In this document: piece by piece, positions 10,234 to 19,647 of the stretch
Layout: each line of letters starts with the position of its first letter
Numbering within the stretch: position 1 is the stretch's first letter
NCBI GenBank assembly: GCA_035441325.1
Contig: DAOROA010000001.1
Location: 62,001-126,000 of the forward strand
DNA from: Competibacter_A sp002352125
Lineage (GTDB): Bacteria; Pseudomonadota; Gammaproteobacteria; Competibacterales; Competibacteraceae
Reading direction: 5' to 3'
Length of the DNA: 64,000 nucleotides
Program-made: the position numbers and the translations under genes
The notes under the pieces: model-generated
Databases searched by the model: none
What the model saw: the letters and a program-made list of their open reading frames with translations, nothing else
Told to the model about the DNA's origin: nothing

Positions 10234-11850
10234 ATGCATTGGATCGCTCCCTCCGAAAAAGACGCCGCCGCTACCACGCTCGAAAAGCGCCTGTGGGATG
10301 CCGCCGACCAGTTCCGCGCCAATTCCGGCCTCAAGGCGCAGGAATACTCCGGTCCCATCCTGGGCCTCATTTTCCTGCGCTTTGCCGAAGTGCGCTTTGC
10401 TGCCCAACGCGCCAAACTCGAAGCCGCTGGCGCCAGCTCGCGGCGCGGCAGCCGGGTCGATGAGCCTGCTGCCTACCACGCCGCAGGCGTTCTCTACCTT
10501 AGCCCTGAGGCGCGTTTTGAGACTCTGCTTGCGTTGCCCGAGGCGGCCGACATCGGCGCGAAGGTCAACGCCGCGATGCGCGAGATCGAGAAACACAATC
10601 CTCAGCTTGCGGGCGTGTTGCCCAAGACTTACAACCTCTTCACCAGCACCTTGCTCAAGGAGTTGCTGAAAAAGGTTTCCGAAATTCCGGCCACGGTCGA
10701 TTACGACGCCTTCGGCCGTATCTATGAATATTTTCTTGGTGAGTTCGCCCGCACCGAAGGCCAAAAAGGCGGCGAGTTCTACACGCCAAGCAGCATCGTC
10801 AAGCTGCTGACCGAGATCATCGAACCTTTCCACGGCCGCATCCTCGACCCCGCCTGCGGTTCCGGCGGTCTGTTCGTGCAATCGGCGCGCTTCGTCGTTG
10901 GGCATCGGAAGAATCCCGCCGTCGAGCTGGCCATTCACGGTGTCGAGAAAACCGACGAAACCGGCCGCTTGTGTCGCCTCAACTTGGCTGTGCATGGTTT
11001 AGAGGGCGACATCCGCCACGGCGGCAACGTCAACAGTTACTACGACGACCCGCACCACGCTATCGGCCGGTTCGATTTCGTTCTCGCCAATCCGCCGTTC
11101 AACGTCAACGCGGTGGACAAGGAACGGCTCAAGGATGTGGCTGGCCCCGGCCGCCGCTTTCCCTTCGGTCTGCCGCGTACCGACAACGCCAACTACTTGT
11201 GGATTCAGCTTTTCTACTCGGCGCTGAACGCTACGGGCCGCGCCGGCTTCGTCATGGCGAATTCGGCTTCCGATGCCCGCGCCAGCGAGCAGGATTTGCG
11301 GCAGAGGCTCATCGAAATGCGTGCCGTCGATGTCATGGTCGCCGTCGGCCCCAATATGTTCTACACGGTTACGCTGCCCTGTACGCTGTGGTTTCTCGAC
11401 AAGGGCAAGGCCCGGACGCCGCGCGCCGACACCGTGCTGTTCATCGACGCCCGCCATATCTACCGGCAGGTGGATCGTGCCCACCGCGATTGGACGCCCG
11501 CGCAAATCGGTTTTCTCGCTAACCTCGTGCGGCTTTATCGCGGCGAGGCGCTCGATCTGACGGTCGGCGGTGACGAGACGGCGGCCAAGCTCGTCGAAGT
11601 CTTTGGTGGAACGCCGACGTATCGTGACGTACCCGGCCTGTGCAAAGCGGCGACTCTGGCCGAGATCAAAGCCCAAGGCTGGTCGCTCAACCCCGGTCGC
11701 TACGTCGGTGTCGCGCCGGGCGAGGAGGTGAGCGACGAGGATTTCAAGGAGCAGCTCGAAGCGCTAAACGAGGAACTGGAAACGCTGAACGCCCAGGCGC
11801 GGGAACTGGAGCAGACCATTGCTGCGAATGTAGCGGCATTTCTCGGATAA
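10234..11850 (+). CDS. hsdM: Type I restriction-modification DNA methyltransferase subunit
   Basis: N6-adenine methyltransferase subunit of a type I system; with HsdS it methylates the target, and with HsdR it forms the restriction complex. The 538 residues show the N-terminal helical HsdM domain (LEKRLWDAADQFRAN, ILGLIFLRF), AdoMet motif I DPACGSGG at about 205-212 and catalytic motif IV NPPF at 286-289. A C-terminal coiled coil (EALNEELETLNAQARELEQ) is typical for contact with HsdS. It is the first gene of the operon; hsdS follows only after a transposase gene and hairpins. Confidence 0.96.
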   Translation: MHWIAPSEKDAAATTLEKRLWDAADQFRANSGLKAQEYSGPILGLIFLRFAEVRFAAQRAKLEAAGASSRRGSRVDEPAAYHAAGVLYLSPEARFETLLALPEAADIGAKVNAAMREIEKHNPQLAGVLPKTYNLFTSTLLKELLKKVSEIPATVDYDAFGRIYEYFLGEFARTEGQKGGEFYTPSSIVKLLTEIIEPFHGRILDPACGSGGLFVQSARFVVGHRKNPAVELAIHGVEKTDETGRLCRLNLAVHGLEGDIRHGGNVNSYYDDPHHAIGRFDFVLANPPFNVNAVDKERLKDVAGPGRRFPFGLPRTDNANYLWIQLFYSALNATGRAGFVMANSASDARASEQDLRQRLIEMRAVDVMVAVGPNMFYTVTLPCTLWFLDKGKARTPRADTVLFIDARHIYRQVDRAHRDWTPAQIGFLANLVRLYRGEALDLTVGGDETAAKLVEVFGGTPTYRDVPGLCKAATLAEIKAQGWSLNPGRYVGVAPGEEVSDEDFKEQLEALNEELETLNAQARELEQTIAANVAAFLG

Positions 11851-11870
11851 CCTTCAGACGGAGCCTTGCC

Positions 11871-12320
11871 ATGCCGCAATCTCTTTCCAGGGTTCTCGTT
11901 CATCTGGTCTTTAGCACTAAACACCGCGAACCCTTCATCGTGCCGGAGGTCCGCCCACGCCTGCACGCCTACATCGTCGGCATTCTGGACAACCTGAAAT
12001 CCCCATCCCTGCAAACCGGCGGTGTGGAAGACCATGTTCATATCCTGTGCGCTCTGGGGCGGACGATTTCCCAGGCTGATCTGGTGGAAGAAGTGAAAAA
12101 GAGTTCGTCGAAATGGATGAAAGCCGAAGGAGGTGTGCCGGGCTTTTCCTGGCAGGCGGGTTACGGCGCGTTTTCCATTGGTGAATCCCAGGCCGATACG
12201 GTGATTCGATATATCCAGAACCAGGAAGAACACCACCGCAAGGGGACGTATCAGGAGGAATATCGGCGGTTTCTGGAGCGATACCGGGTGGCGTATGACG
12301 AACGGTATGTGTGGGATTGA
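11871..12320 (+). CDS. IS200/IS605-type Y1 transposase (REP-associated-like)
   Basis: A 149-residue single-domain tyrosine transposase of the HUH class, which cuts and joins single-stranded DNA at hairpins. The start at 11871 gives MPQSLSRVLVHLVFSTKHRE, the usual N-terminus. The metal-binding pair is H55 and H57 (EDHVHIL) and the nucleophile is probably Y114 (VIRYIQNQEEHH). It appears intact. It follows hsdM by 20 bases and is followed by a nested palindromic block (12348-12529), the kind of structure these enzymes recognise. It lies inside the hsdM-hsdS interval, where most type I operons have nothing. Confidence 0.9.
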   Translation: MPQSLSRVLVHLVFSTKHREPFIVPEVRPRLHAYIVGILDNLKSPSLQTGGVEDHVHILCALGRTISQADLVEEVKKSSSKWMKAEGGVPGFSWQAGYGAFSIGESQADTVIRYIQNQEEHHRKGTYQEEYRRFLERYRVAYDERYVWD

Positions 12321-12347
12321 TGCAAAACGATGAATCCGTAATTTGTG

Positions 12348-12529
12348 TTACGCCCCTTCAGGGCTGGGGTGGGGGTTGTGTGCCCAACGCACCCAGGGCG
12401 TTGCCCTGGGCTATTGAGGTTGAGCGCCGTTGGCGCGAGCCATTGCGCCAACGGCGCAACATTCACCAGCCCAGGGCAACGCCCTGGGTATGGTGCGCAC
12501 GGATTTGGGGTAGTCCTGAAAGGGCGAAA
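12348..12529. repeat. Nested palindromic element (REP/BIME-like)
   Basis: Three concentric inverted repeats: outer arms 12348-12365 and 12512-12529 (15 of 18 matching), middle arms 12391-12412 and 12468-12489 (22 of 22) and inner arms 12424-12436 and 12445-12457 (13 of 13). Each middle arm is itself a hairpin (CCCAGGGC, 3-base loop, GCCCTGGG). Such blocks are typical substrates or ends of Y1 transposases, and one is encoded 27 bases upstream. Confidence 0.85.
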
Positions 12530-12597
12530 CCCCACGGCGGTGATGCCCCGATAAAACAAACCATCGTCGCCAATGTGGCGGGAATTCTGGGGGCGTG

Positions 12598-13842
12598 ATG
12601 GTAGACGCTTGGCCATTCGTGCGACTGGGGGAGATATGCCAAGTCACGTCTAGCAAACGAATCTATGCGAAGGAGTTGGTCCCTTCGGGCGTTCCTTTTC
12701 TCAAGAGCACGGAAATCATTGAGAAGGTGAACGGCCAAGACCATTCAAGCCTCCTATATATTTCGGAAAAACGCTATCAAGAGATTGTTAAACAGACAGG
12801 CGGTCTAGAAGCGGGAGATGTGCTTCTCACCTCTCGGGGAACACTGGGCATCCCCTACGTTGTGAGATCAGCCGATCGTTTTCACTTTGCAGACGGAAAT
12901 TTGACTTGGTTCAGATACTTCTGCCAATTGGATAGTCGCTATCTGAGCTATTTCTTCATGTCTCCCTTAGGCAAGGCAGAACTGACAAAATGCGTCATTG
13001 GATCATCGCAAGCGGCATACACCATTGCGGCCCTTAAGAAGATTGAGATCGCACTTCCTCCCCTCCCCACCCAGCGCCGCATCGCGGGCATCCTGTCGGC
13101 CTACGACGAACTCATCGAAAACAGCCAGCGGCGCATCAAGATTCTGGAGTCGATGGCCCGCGCGTTCTACCGCGAGTGGTTCGTTCGCTTCCGCTTCCCC
13201 GGCCACGAATCCGTTCCTCGCGTTGCGTCGCCACTCGGCGAGATTCCGCAGGGGTGGGAGGTGAAGAGGCTTGCGGACGTGGCGAAAGTAAACCACGCCC
13301 AAATCAATGCCCGCAGCGCGCCGGAAGAACTTCACTACATCGATATCTCATCCGTCAGCCCCGGCCAGATTGACAGCATCACAACCTACGCCTTTGCCGA
13401 TGCTCCAGGTCGTGCGCGCCGCATCGTCCAGCACGGCGATGTGCTTTGGTCATGTGTTCGCCCGAATCGCCGATCACACGCGCAGGTGATGCACCCTGAG
13501 GCGAATACCATCGCTTCAACCGGCTTCGCAGTGCTGACCGCAACAAAGGTTCCATTCACTTTTCTCTACTTCGCGACGACCACAGACGATTTCGTTGCCT
13601 ACCTTACGAACAACGCTACCGGCGCAGCCTACCCCGCTGTTACCGCGCCGACATTCGAAAAGGCTGATCTGCTCGTTCCTTCAGTTGCATTGCTAAGAAA
13701 GTTTGGTGACGCGACTATCCCTATGGCAGAGGAGATTCATGCACTCCAACGCCAAATCCAAAACCTCCGCCGCACCCGCGACCTGTTGCTGCCGCGCCTC
13801 CTTTCCGGCCAGATCGATGTGGAGGCGCTCGATCATGCCTGA
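12598..13842 (+). CDS. hsdS: Type I restriction-modification specificity subunit
   Basis: Determines the bipartite DNA target of the type I complex. The roughly 414-residue protein has two target-recognition domains (about 1-150 and 200-360). They are separated by the central helix LPPLPTQRRIAGILSAYDEL followed by ENSQRRIKILESMARAFYREWF, and the protein closes with a matching C-terminal helix (HALQRQIQNLRRTRDLLLPRLLSGQIDVE). I prefer the ATG at 12598; a GTG directly before it is also possible. The stop overlaps the next gene by 8 bases. The first recognition domain's DNA is visibly richer in A and T than the conserved helices, as expected for exchanged recognition domains. Confidence 0.94.
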   Translation: MVDAWPFVRLGEICQVTSSKRIYAKELVPSGVPFLKSTEIIEKVNGQDHSSLLYISEKRYQEIVKQTGGLEAGDVLLTSRGTLGIPYVVRSADRFHFADGNLTWFRYFCQLDSRYLSYFFMSPLGKAELTKCVIGSSQAAYTIAALKKIEIALPPLPTQRRIAGILSAYDELIENSQRRIKILESMARAFYREWFVRFRFPGHESVPRVASPLGEIPQGWEVKRLADVAKVNHAQINARSAPEELHYIDISSVSPGQIDSITTYAFADAPGRARRIVQHGDVLWSCVRPNRRSHAQVMHPEANTIASTGFAVLTATKVPFTFLYFATTTDDFVAYLTNNATGAAYPAVTAPTFEKADLLVPSVALLRKFGDATIPMAEEIHALQRQIQNLRRTRDLLLPRLLSGQIDVEALDHA

Positions 13843-14875
13843 CATCGCCCCGCTGCCCGCCGATTACGCTGCTTGGCTTGCCGAGCTGAAGGCCCGCATC
13901 CACAATGCCCAGCAGCGGGCAGCACTGGCGGTCAACCGCGAGCTGGTGCTGCTCTACTGGCAGATCGGCCGCGACATTTTGGACCGGCAGGGCCGCGAAG
14001 GTTGGGGGGCGAAAGTGATCGAGCGGCTGGCGCAGGATTTGCGCAGCGCCTTTCCCGGCATGAAGGGATTTTCCCGCGCCAACCTGATGTACATGCGCGC
14101 CTTCGCCGAAGCGTGGCCGGATGCCGAAATTGTCCAACAGGCTGTTGGACAATTACCCTGGGGGCATAACTTGGTGTTGTTGACCAAACTCAAGACATCA
14201 GAGCGGCGTCTAGCCTATGCTCAGCGAGCCATCGAACACGGCTGGTCGCGTAATGTGTTGAACATTCACATCGAGCGGCGCTTGCTGGAACGCGAAGGGA
14301 AGGCCATCACCAACTTTGACGCACGGTTGCCCAAACCCCACTCGGACTTGGCGCACGAATCGCTCAAAGACCCATACCTTTTCGACTTTCTGGGCGTCGG
14401 CGATGAAGCCGGTGAGCGCGCCATCGAGGACGCCATCGTCCACCACATCACCCGTTTCCTGCTCGAACTCGGCGCCGGCTTCGCCTTCGTCGGACGACAG
14501 GTTCACCTCGAAGTGGGCGGCGACGACTTCTTCATCGACCTGCTGTTCTATCACCTCAAGCTGCGCTGCTACGTGGTGATCGAGCTCAAGGCCGGCGCGT
14601 TCAAGCCGGAGCACGCCGGACAACTGAGCTTTTATCTCTCCGCCGTGGATGCGCAGATGAAGGCCGAGCACGACAGCCCGACCATCGGCCTGCTGCTGTG
14701 CAAGAGCAAGAACAAAGTGGTTGCCGAATACGCCCTGCGCGATTCCAGCAAGCCCATCGGCGTGGCCGAATATCAGTTGATCGAAGCCTTGCCCGCCGAC
14801 CTGCAAACCAGCCTGCCCAGCATCGAATCCATCGAGCAAGCGTTGGCGGACCACACCGAATCGGACGAGGGATGA
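13835..14875 (+). CDS. DUF1016/YhcG-type PD-(D/E)XK nuclease domain protein
   Basis: A 346-residue protein with the N-terminal winged-helix-like DUF1016 part (LVLLYWQIGRDIL, GFSRANLMYMRAFAEAW, LPWGHNLVLL) and a C-terminal nuclease domain. The likely active-site residues are D235 (FFIDLLFY), E250 and K252 (YVVIELKAG), plus Q263. Members often occur within type I restriction operons, but their contribution is not well established. The start at 13835 overlaps the hsdS stop, and its TGA overlaps the hsdR ATG, so all three are translationally coupled, which argues that it works with the restriction system. Confidence 0.88.
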   Translation: MPDIAPLPADYAAWLAELKARIHNAQQRAALAVNRELVLLYWQIGRDILDRQGREGWGAKVIERLAQDLRSAFPGMKGFSRANLMYMRAFAEAWPDAEIVQQAVGQLPWGHNLVLLTKLKTSERRLAYAQRAIEHGWSRNVLNIHIERRLLEREGKAITNFDARLPKPHSDLAHESLKDPYLFDFLGVGDEAGERAIEDAIVHHITRFLLELGAGFAFVGRQVHLEVGGDDFFIDLLFYHLKLRCYVVIELKAGAFKPEHAGQLSFYLSAVDAQMKAEHDSPTIGLLLCKSKNKVVAEYALRDSSKPIGVAEYQLIEALPADLQTSLPSIESIEQALADHTESDEG

Positions 14876-17800
14876 ACCCCCACGCCTACACCGAAAACCA
14901 GCTCGTCGAGCGGCCCGCCATCGGGTTGTTCGCCGCGCTCGGCTGGCAAACGGTGTCGGTGATGGGGGAGACCTTCGGACCCTCACTCCCGGCCCCGCTC
15001 CCGGAGGGCGATGGGAGAATTTGGCTGGGGCGCGAAACCAAGAGCGAGGTGGTGCTGCTCAATCGCCTCCGCGCTGCCCTCGGCAAATTCAATCCCACCC
15101 TGCCGCCGGAAGCGCTCGGCGCCGCCATCGACGAACTGACCCGCGACCGCTCGGCGATGAGCTTGGCAGCGGCTAACCGCGAAGTGTATCGGCTGCTCAA
15201 GGACGGTATTCCGGTTTCGGTGCCCGACCGCGAAATCCTCACCTCCGGCTCATCTCCCAAGGGGCAAGGGGGGCAAACCACCGAGCGGCTGCGCGTCATC
15301 GACTGGGAACATCCCGAAAACAACGATTTCCTACTGGTCAGCCAATTCAGCGTCACCGGCGCGCTCTACACCTGCCGGCCCGATCTGGTCGGCTTCGTCA
15401 ACGGCCTGCCCTGGGTGGTGATCGAACTCAAGAAACCCGGCGTGCCGGTGCGCGCCGCCTTCGACGAGAACCTCACCCACTACCAGCAACAGATTCCGGC
15501 GTTGTTCTGGTTCAACGCGCTACTCATCGCCAGCAACGGCACCGATAGCCGCGTCGGCTCGCTCACCGCCGGCTGGGACCGCTTCTTCGAGTGGAAGCGC
15601 ATCGAGCGCGAGGACGAACCGCGCCGCGTGTCGCTGGAAGTGATGCTACGCGGCACCTGCGACCGCACCCGCTTGCTCGATTTGGCCGAAAATTTCACGC
15701 TGTTTTCCGAACACAAGGCCGGGCTGGTCAAGATCATCGGCCAAAACCACCAGTTTCTCGGCGTGAACAACGCCATCGCCTCGATGCTCGAAGCGCGCCA
15801 GCTCGGCCACGGACGCGGCGGCGTGTTCTGGCAAACGCAAGGCAGCGGCAAAAGCTTCTCGATGGTGTTCTTCGCACAAAAGGTGCTGCGGAAACTGGCC
15901 GGCAACTGGACCTTCGTGATCGTTACCGACCGCGTGGAGCTGGACGAACAGATCGCCAAGACTTTCAAGGCCACCGGCGCGGTATCGGAAGCCGAAGGCG
16001 ACGCCTGCCATGCCGCCAGCGGCGCCCATCTGCGCGAGCTGCTGCGCGGCAACCACCGCTACGTCTTCACGCTGATCCACAAGTTTCAAATGCCGGAACG
16101 GCTTTGCGACCGCGCCGACGTGATCGTGCTGACCGACGAAGCGCACCGCAGCCAGTACGATACCTTGGCGCTCAACATGCGCGCCGCCTTGCCCAAGGCG
16201 ATGTTCCTGGCCTTCACCGGCACGCCGCTGATCGCGGGCGAAGAGCGCACCAAGGAAGTCTTCGGCGACTACGTTTCGATCTACGATTTCCGGCAATCGA
16301 TTGAAGATGGCGCCACCGTGCCGCTGTTCTACGAAAACCGCACGCCGGAATTGCAGCTCGTCAATCCCGACCTCAACGACGACCTCTACCGGCTGATCGA
16401 GGATGCCGAACTCGACCCTGCACAGGAGGCCAAGCTGGAGCGCGAACTCGCTCGCCAGTACCACCTCATCACCCGCGACGACCGGCTGGAAACGGTGGCG
16501 CAGGACATCGTGCGGCATTTTCTCGGGCGTGGTTTCATCGGTAAGGCGATGGTGGTGTCCATCGACAAGGCGACCGCGCTCAAGATGCACGACAAGGTCA
16601 AGCGGCACTGGGTGGCGGAAACCGAGCGAGTGCGGCAGGAACTCGATACATTGGTCTACCAACCCCAAGGCGGGGAAAGATCGCCAGAACAGGCCCGGTG
16701 CGATCTGCGTTTGGCTACGTTGAGGCGACGCCTCGCGGTGCTCACCACCACCGACATGGCGGTGATCGTCTCGCCGGGGCAGAACGAAATCGCCCAAATG
16801 CGGACGCTGGGGCTGGACATCGCGCCGCACCGCCAGCGGATGAACGAGTCGCAGCCGGGCCTCGACGAGAAGTTCAAGGATGTGGATGACCCGTTGCGTT
16901 TGGTTTTCGTCTGCGCCATGTGGCTCACGGGTTTCGATGTGCCGAGCTGCTCGACGGTGTATCTCGACAAGCCGATGCGCAATCACGCGCTGATGCAAAC
17001 CATCGCCCGCGCCAACCGCGTCTTTCCCAGTAAACACAGCGGCGTGATCGTCGATTACGCCAACGTTTTCGCCTCGCTGGAGCAGGCGCTGGCGATCTAC
17101 GGAGCAGGCAAGGACGGCAAAAGTCCGGTCAAGGACAAGCGGGAACTGGTCGAAGCACTGCGCGAGGCGATAATCGATGCGACGGCTTTCTGCGCCGAGC
17201 AGGGTGTGATGCTAACTGGGATCGAGGGGCTTCCGGCCGGTGGACTGGAGCGTTTGCAGGCGATGGAGGACGCCATGAACGCGCTGATTTCGCCCGATCC
17301 GCTACGCCGTGACTTCCTCGGACACGAACGGCTGGTGAGCACGCTCTACCGGGCGGTGAAACCCGATCCGGCGGCGCTGGAGTTCGCGGGCCGCGTCGCT
17401 GGGCTCACCGCGCTGGCCGAAGCCATCCGCGCCACGCTGAACCCGAACCCGCCCGGCATCGCGCAGGTGATGGGCAGCATCAACGGCCTGCTCGACGAAT
17501 CCATCACCGGCCACGCAATCCGCGAGCAGGGACCGCCAGCGCTCGATCTCTCCAAGATCGACTTCGAGGCGTTGGCGCAGCGCTTCAAACGATCCAAGCA
17601 CCAGAACACCGACCTCGAAGTGCTCAAGGCCGCGATCCGTGCCCAACTGGAAAAGATGATCCAGTTGAACCGCACCCGCGCCGATTTCGCCGAAAAGTTC
17701 GAGGCGCTGATCGAGAACTACAACGCCGGTAGCCGCAGCATCGAGGAGCTGTTCGAAGAATTGCTCAAGCTTTCCAATGGCCTCGACGACGAACAACGGC

Positions 17801-18132
17801 GCCACGTTCGCGAGCAGATGAGCGAGGAAGAACTGGTGATCTTCGATATCCTCACCCGTCCCGCTCCCGAACTGACCGCCGAAGAACGCGCCGAAGTGAA
17901 GAAGATCGCGCGCGAGCTACTGGCGAAACTCAGGGGATTGCTGGTCCTCGGCTGGCGGCAGAAATCGACCGCCCGCTCGCAGCTCAAACTGACCATCGAG
18001 GATACCCTCGATGCCGGTTTGCCCCGCGCCTACACGCCGGAGCTGTACCAGCAGAAATGTTCGGCGGTGTTCGAGCATGTGTACGAGAGTTATCCGGAGC
18101 GGAATGCGGGGGTTTATGCACGATTCGCGTAA
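14872..18132 (+). CDS. hsdR: Type I restriction endonuclease subunit R
   Basis: Motor and nuclease subunit that translocates DNA and cuts unmethylated DNA at a distance. I start it at ATG 14872 (MNPHAYTENQLVERPAIGLF) because it overlaps the preceding stop and fits the family; the same frame extends upstream but only into the previous gene. The 1086 residues include the nuclease motifs PDLVGF (about 170) and ELK (185-187), Walker A QGSGKS (about 323-328), DEAH (422-425), TGTP (449-452) and a C-terminal helical domain. No frameshift is visible, so the system appears functional. Confidence 0.95.
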   Translation: MNPHAYTENQLVERPAIGLFAALGWQTVSVMGETFGPSLPAPLPEGDGRIWLGRETKSEVVLLNRLRAALGKFNPTLPPEALGAAIDELTRDRSAMSLAAANREVYRLLKDGIPVSVPDREILTSGSSPKGQGGQTTERLRVIDWEHPENNDFLLVSQFSVTGALYTCRPDLVGFVNGLPWVVIELKKPGVPVRAAFDENLTHYQQQIPALFWFNALLIASNGTDSRVGSLTAGWDRFFEWKRIEREDEPRRVSLEVMLRGTCDRTRLLDLAENFTLFSEHKAGLVKIIGQNHQFLGVNNAIASMLEARQLGHGRGGVFWQTQGSGKSFSMVFFAQKVLRKLAGNWTFVIVTDRVELDEQIAKTFKATGAVSEAEGDACHAASGAHLRELLRGNHRYVFTLIHKFQMPERLCDRADVIVLTDEAHRSQYDTLALNMRAALPKAMFLAFTGTPLIAGEERTKEVFGDYVSIYDFRQSIEDGATVPLFYENRTPELQLVNPDLNDDLYRLIEDAELDPAQEAKLERELARQYHLITRDDRLETVAQDIVRHFLGRGFIGKAMVVSIDKATALKMHDKVKRHWVAETERVRQELDTLVYQPQGGERSPEQARCDLRLATLRRRLAVLTTTDMAVIVSPGQNEIAQMRTLGLDIAPHRQRMNESQPGLDEKFKDVDDPLRLVFVCAMWLTGFDVPSCSTVYLDKPMRNHALMQTIARANRVFPSKHSGVIVDYANVFASLEQALAIYGAGKDGKSPVKDKRELVEALREAIIDATAFCAEQGVMLTGIEGLPAGGLERLQAMEDAMNALISPDPLRRDFLGHERLVSTLYRAVKPDPAALEFAGRVAGLTALAEAIRATLNPNPPGIAQVMGSINGLLDESITGHAIREQGPPALDLSKIDFEALAQRFKRSKHQNTDLEVLKAAIRAQLEKMIQLNRTRADFAEKFEALIENYNAGSRSIEELFEELLKLSNGLDDEQRRHVREQMSEEELVIFDILTRPAPELTAEERAEVKKIARELLAKLRGLLVLGWRQKSTARSQLKLTIEDTLDAGLPRAYTPELYQQKCSAVFEHVYESYPERNAGVYARFA

Positions 18133-18197
18133 AGAGATGGTCGTGTTCGACCGCCGGGGTCCACATTGCCGCCACGCGGCATCATCGGCCCGGTAGC

Positions 18198-19544
18198 ATG
18201 GCAATGGACACCATCGCCGCCGTCGCCACGCCACCCGGAAAGGGCGGCATCGGCGTGATCCGGCTGTCCGGGCCGGTGGTGCCCGCTATCGCTGCGGCTC
18301 TGCTCGGAAAATTGCCGGCGCCGCGTCAAGCGATCCTGCGCCGCTTCCGTTCCAACGATGGCGAGGTCATCGACGAAGGGATTGCCCTCTATTTTCCCGC
18401 CCCGCATTCCTTCACCGGCGAGGACGTGCTGGAACTGCAAGGCCACGGCGGGCCGGTGGTCATGGATTTGCTGCTGGCGCGCGTATTGGAACTCGGCGCG
18501 CGACCGGCTCGCCCCGGCGAATTTTCCGAGCGCGCCTTTCTCAACGACAAGCTCGATCTGGCTCAAGCCGAAGCGATTGCCGACCTGATCGCCAGCGACA
18601 CCGCCGCCGCCGCTCGCGCCGCGTTGCGTTCGTTGCAAGGCGAATTTTCCCGGCGGGTGCAAGGCTTGGTCGAAGGGTTGATCGAGTTGCGGATGTATGT
18701 CGAAGCGGCCATCGACTTTCCCGAAGAGGAAATCGATTTTTTGGCCGATGGGGTCGTTGCGACGCGCTTGGGCGAGTTACGGGAACGACTGAGTACCTTG
18801 CAAGCCGCCGCCGGCCAGGGACGATTACTACGCGATGGTATGACGGTGGTGATCGCCGGACGGCCGAACGCCGGCAAATCCAGCTTGCTCAACCATCTGG
18901 CGGGGCGCGAGGCGGCCATCGTCACCGCCATTCCCGGCACCACGCGCGACGTGTTGCGCGAACACATCAGCATCGACGGAATGCCTTTGCACGTCATCGA
19001 TACCGCCGGTTTGCGCGATAGCGACGATTTGGTGGAACAGGAAGGTATCCGTCGCGCTTGGGCCGAGATCGAAACCGCCGACCGGATTTTGATGGTGGTG
19101 GACGATCGATTGAGTCTGACCACCGAAGAAAAGGCGCTGCGGGAGCGGTTGCCTGCGAATACGCCGGTCACAGTGCTTTACAACAAAATCGATCTCAGTG
19201 GCCGGTCGCCGTTGGTCCGCGATGGCCAGTGGGGAACGGAAATTCTGCTGTCGGCCAAGACCGAAGCGGGCTTGGACTTATTGCGCGAACATTTGAAATC
19301 CTGCATGGGTTATCACGGCAGCGAAGAGGGAACATTCATGGCTCGCCGCCGGCATCTGGAGGCGCTGGAACAGGCGACGGCGGCGCTGGAGCGCGCGGTC
19401 TATCAACTGGAAATTTATCGCGCCGGCGAACTGGTCGCCGAAGAGTTGCGCGAGGCGCAAAACGCCCTGTCGGAAATTACCGGCGAATTTACGTCCGACG
19501 ATTTGCTATCGAGGATTTTTTCCAGTTTTTGTATCGGGAAGTAG
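18198..19544 (+). CDS. mnmE: tRNA modification GTPase MnmE
   Basis: With MnmG it installs the 5-carboxymethylaminomethyl group on wobble uridine of certain tRNAs. The 448-residue protein starts MAMDTIAAVATPPGKGGIGV and has the folate-binding N-domain, a helical domain interrupted by the G domain (GRPNAGKSSLLNHL, DTAGLRD, NKID), and the diagnostic C-terminus FSSFCIGK with the catalytic Cys. The frame runs further upstream, but those residues lie over the hsdR end and are not family-like. Normally it sits beside yidC; here about 8 kb intervene. Confidence 0.96.
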   Translation: MAMDTIAAVATPPGKGGIGVIRLSGPVVPAIAAALLGKLPAPRQAILRRFRSNDGEVIDEGIALYFPAPHSFTGEDVLELQGHGGPVVMDLLLARVLELGARPARPGEFSERAFLNDKLDLAQAEAIADLIASDTAAAARAALRSLQGEFSRRVQGLVEGLIELRMYVEAAIDFPEEEIDFLADGVVATRLGELRERLSTLQAAAGQGRLLRDGMTVVIAGRPNAGKSSLLNHLAGREAAIVTAIPGTTRDVLREHISIDGMPLHVIDTAGLRDSDDLVEQEGIRRAWAEIETADRILMVVDDRLSLTTEEKALRERLPANTPVTVLYNKIDLSGRSPLVRDGQWGTEILLSAKTEAGLDLLREHLKSCMGYHGSEEGTFMARRRHLEALEQATAALERAVYQLEIYRAGELVAEELREAQNALSEITGEFTSDDLLSRIFSSFCIGK

Positions 19545-19647
19545 TCGATCTGGTGTCGTGGCCGCATTACCAGCGCAGCTCGGACGATCCGCTACAGGAC
19601 GTGGATTTTGTTGAGTCGTGGTTTCTGCCTCCTCGTTCGATTCGTGC

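Noticed and set aside
12348..12529. CRISPR-like repeat array.
   Set aside because: The repeats are inverted and nested, not direct repeats with regular spacers, and no cas gene is present.
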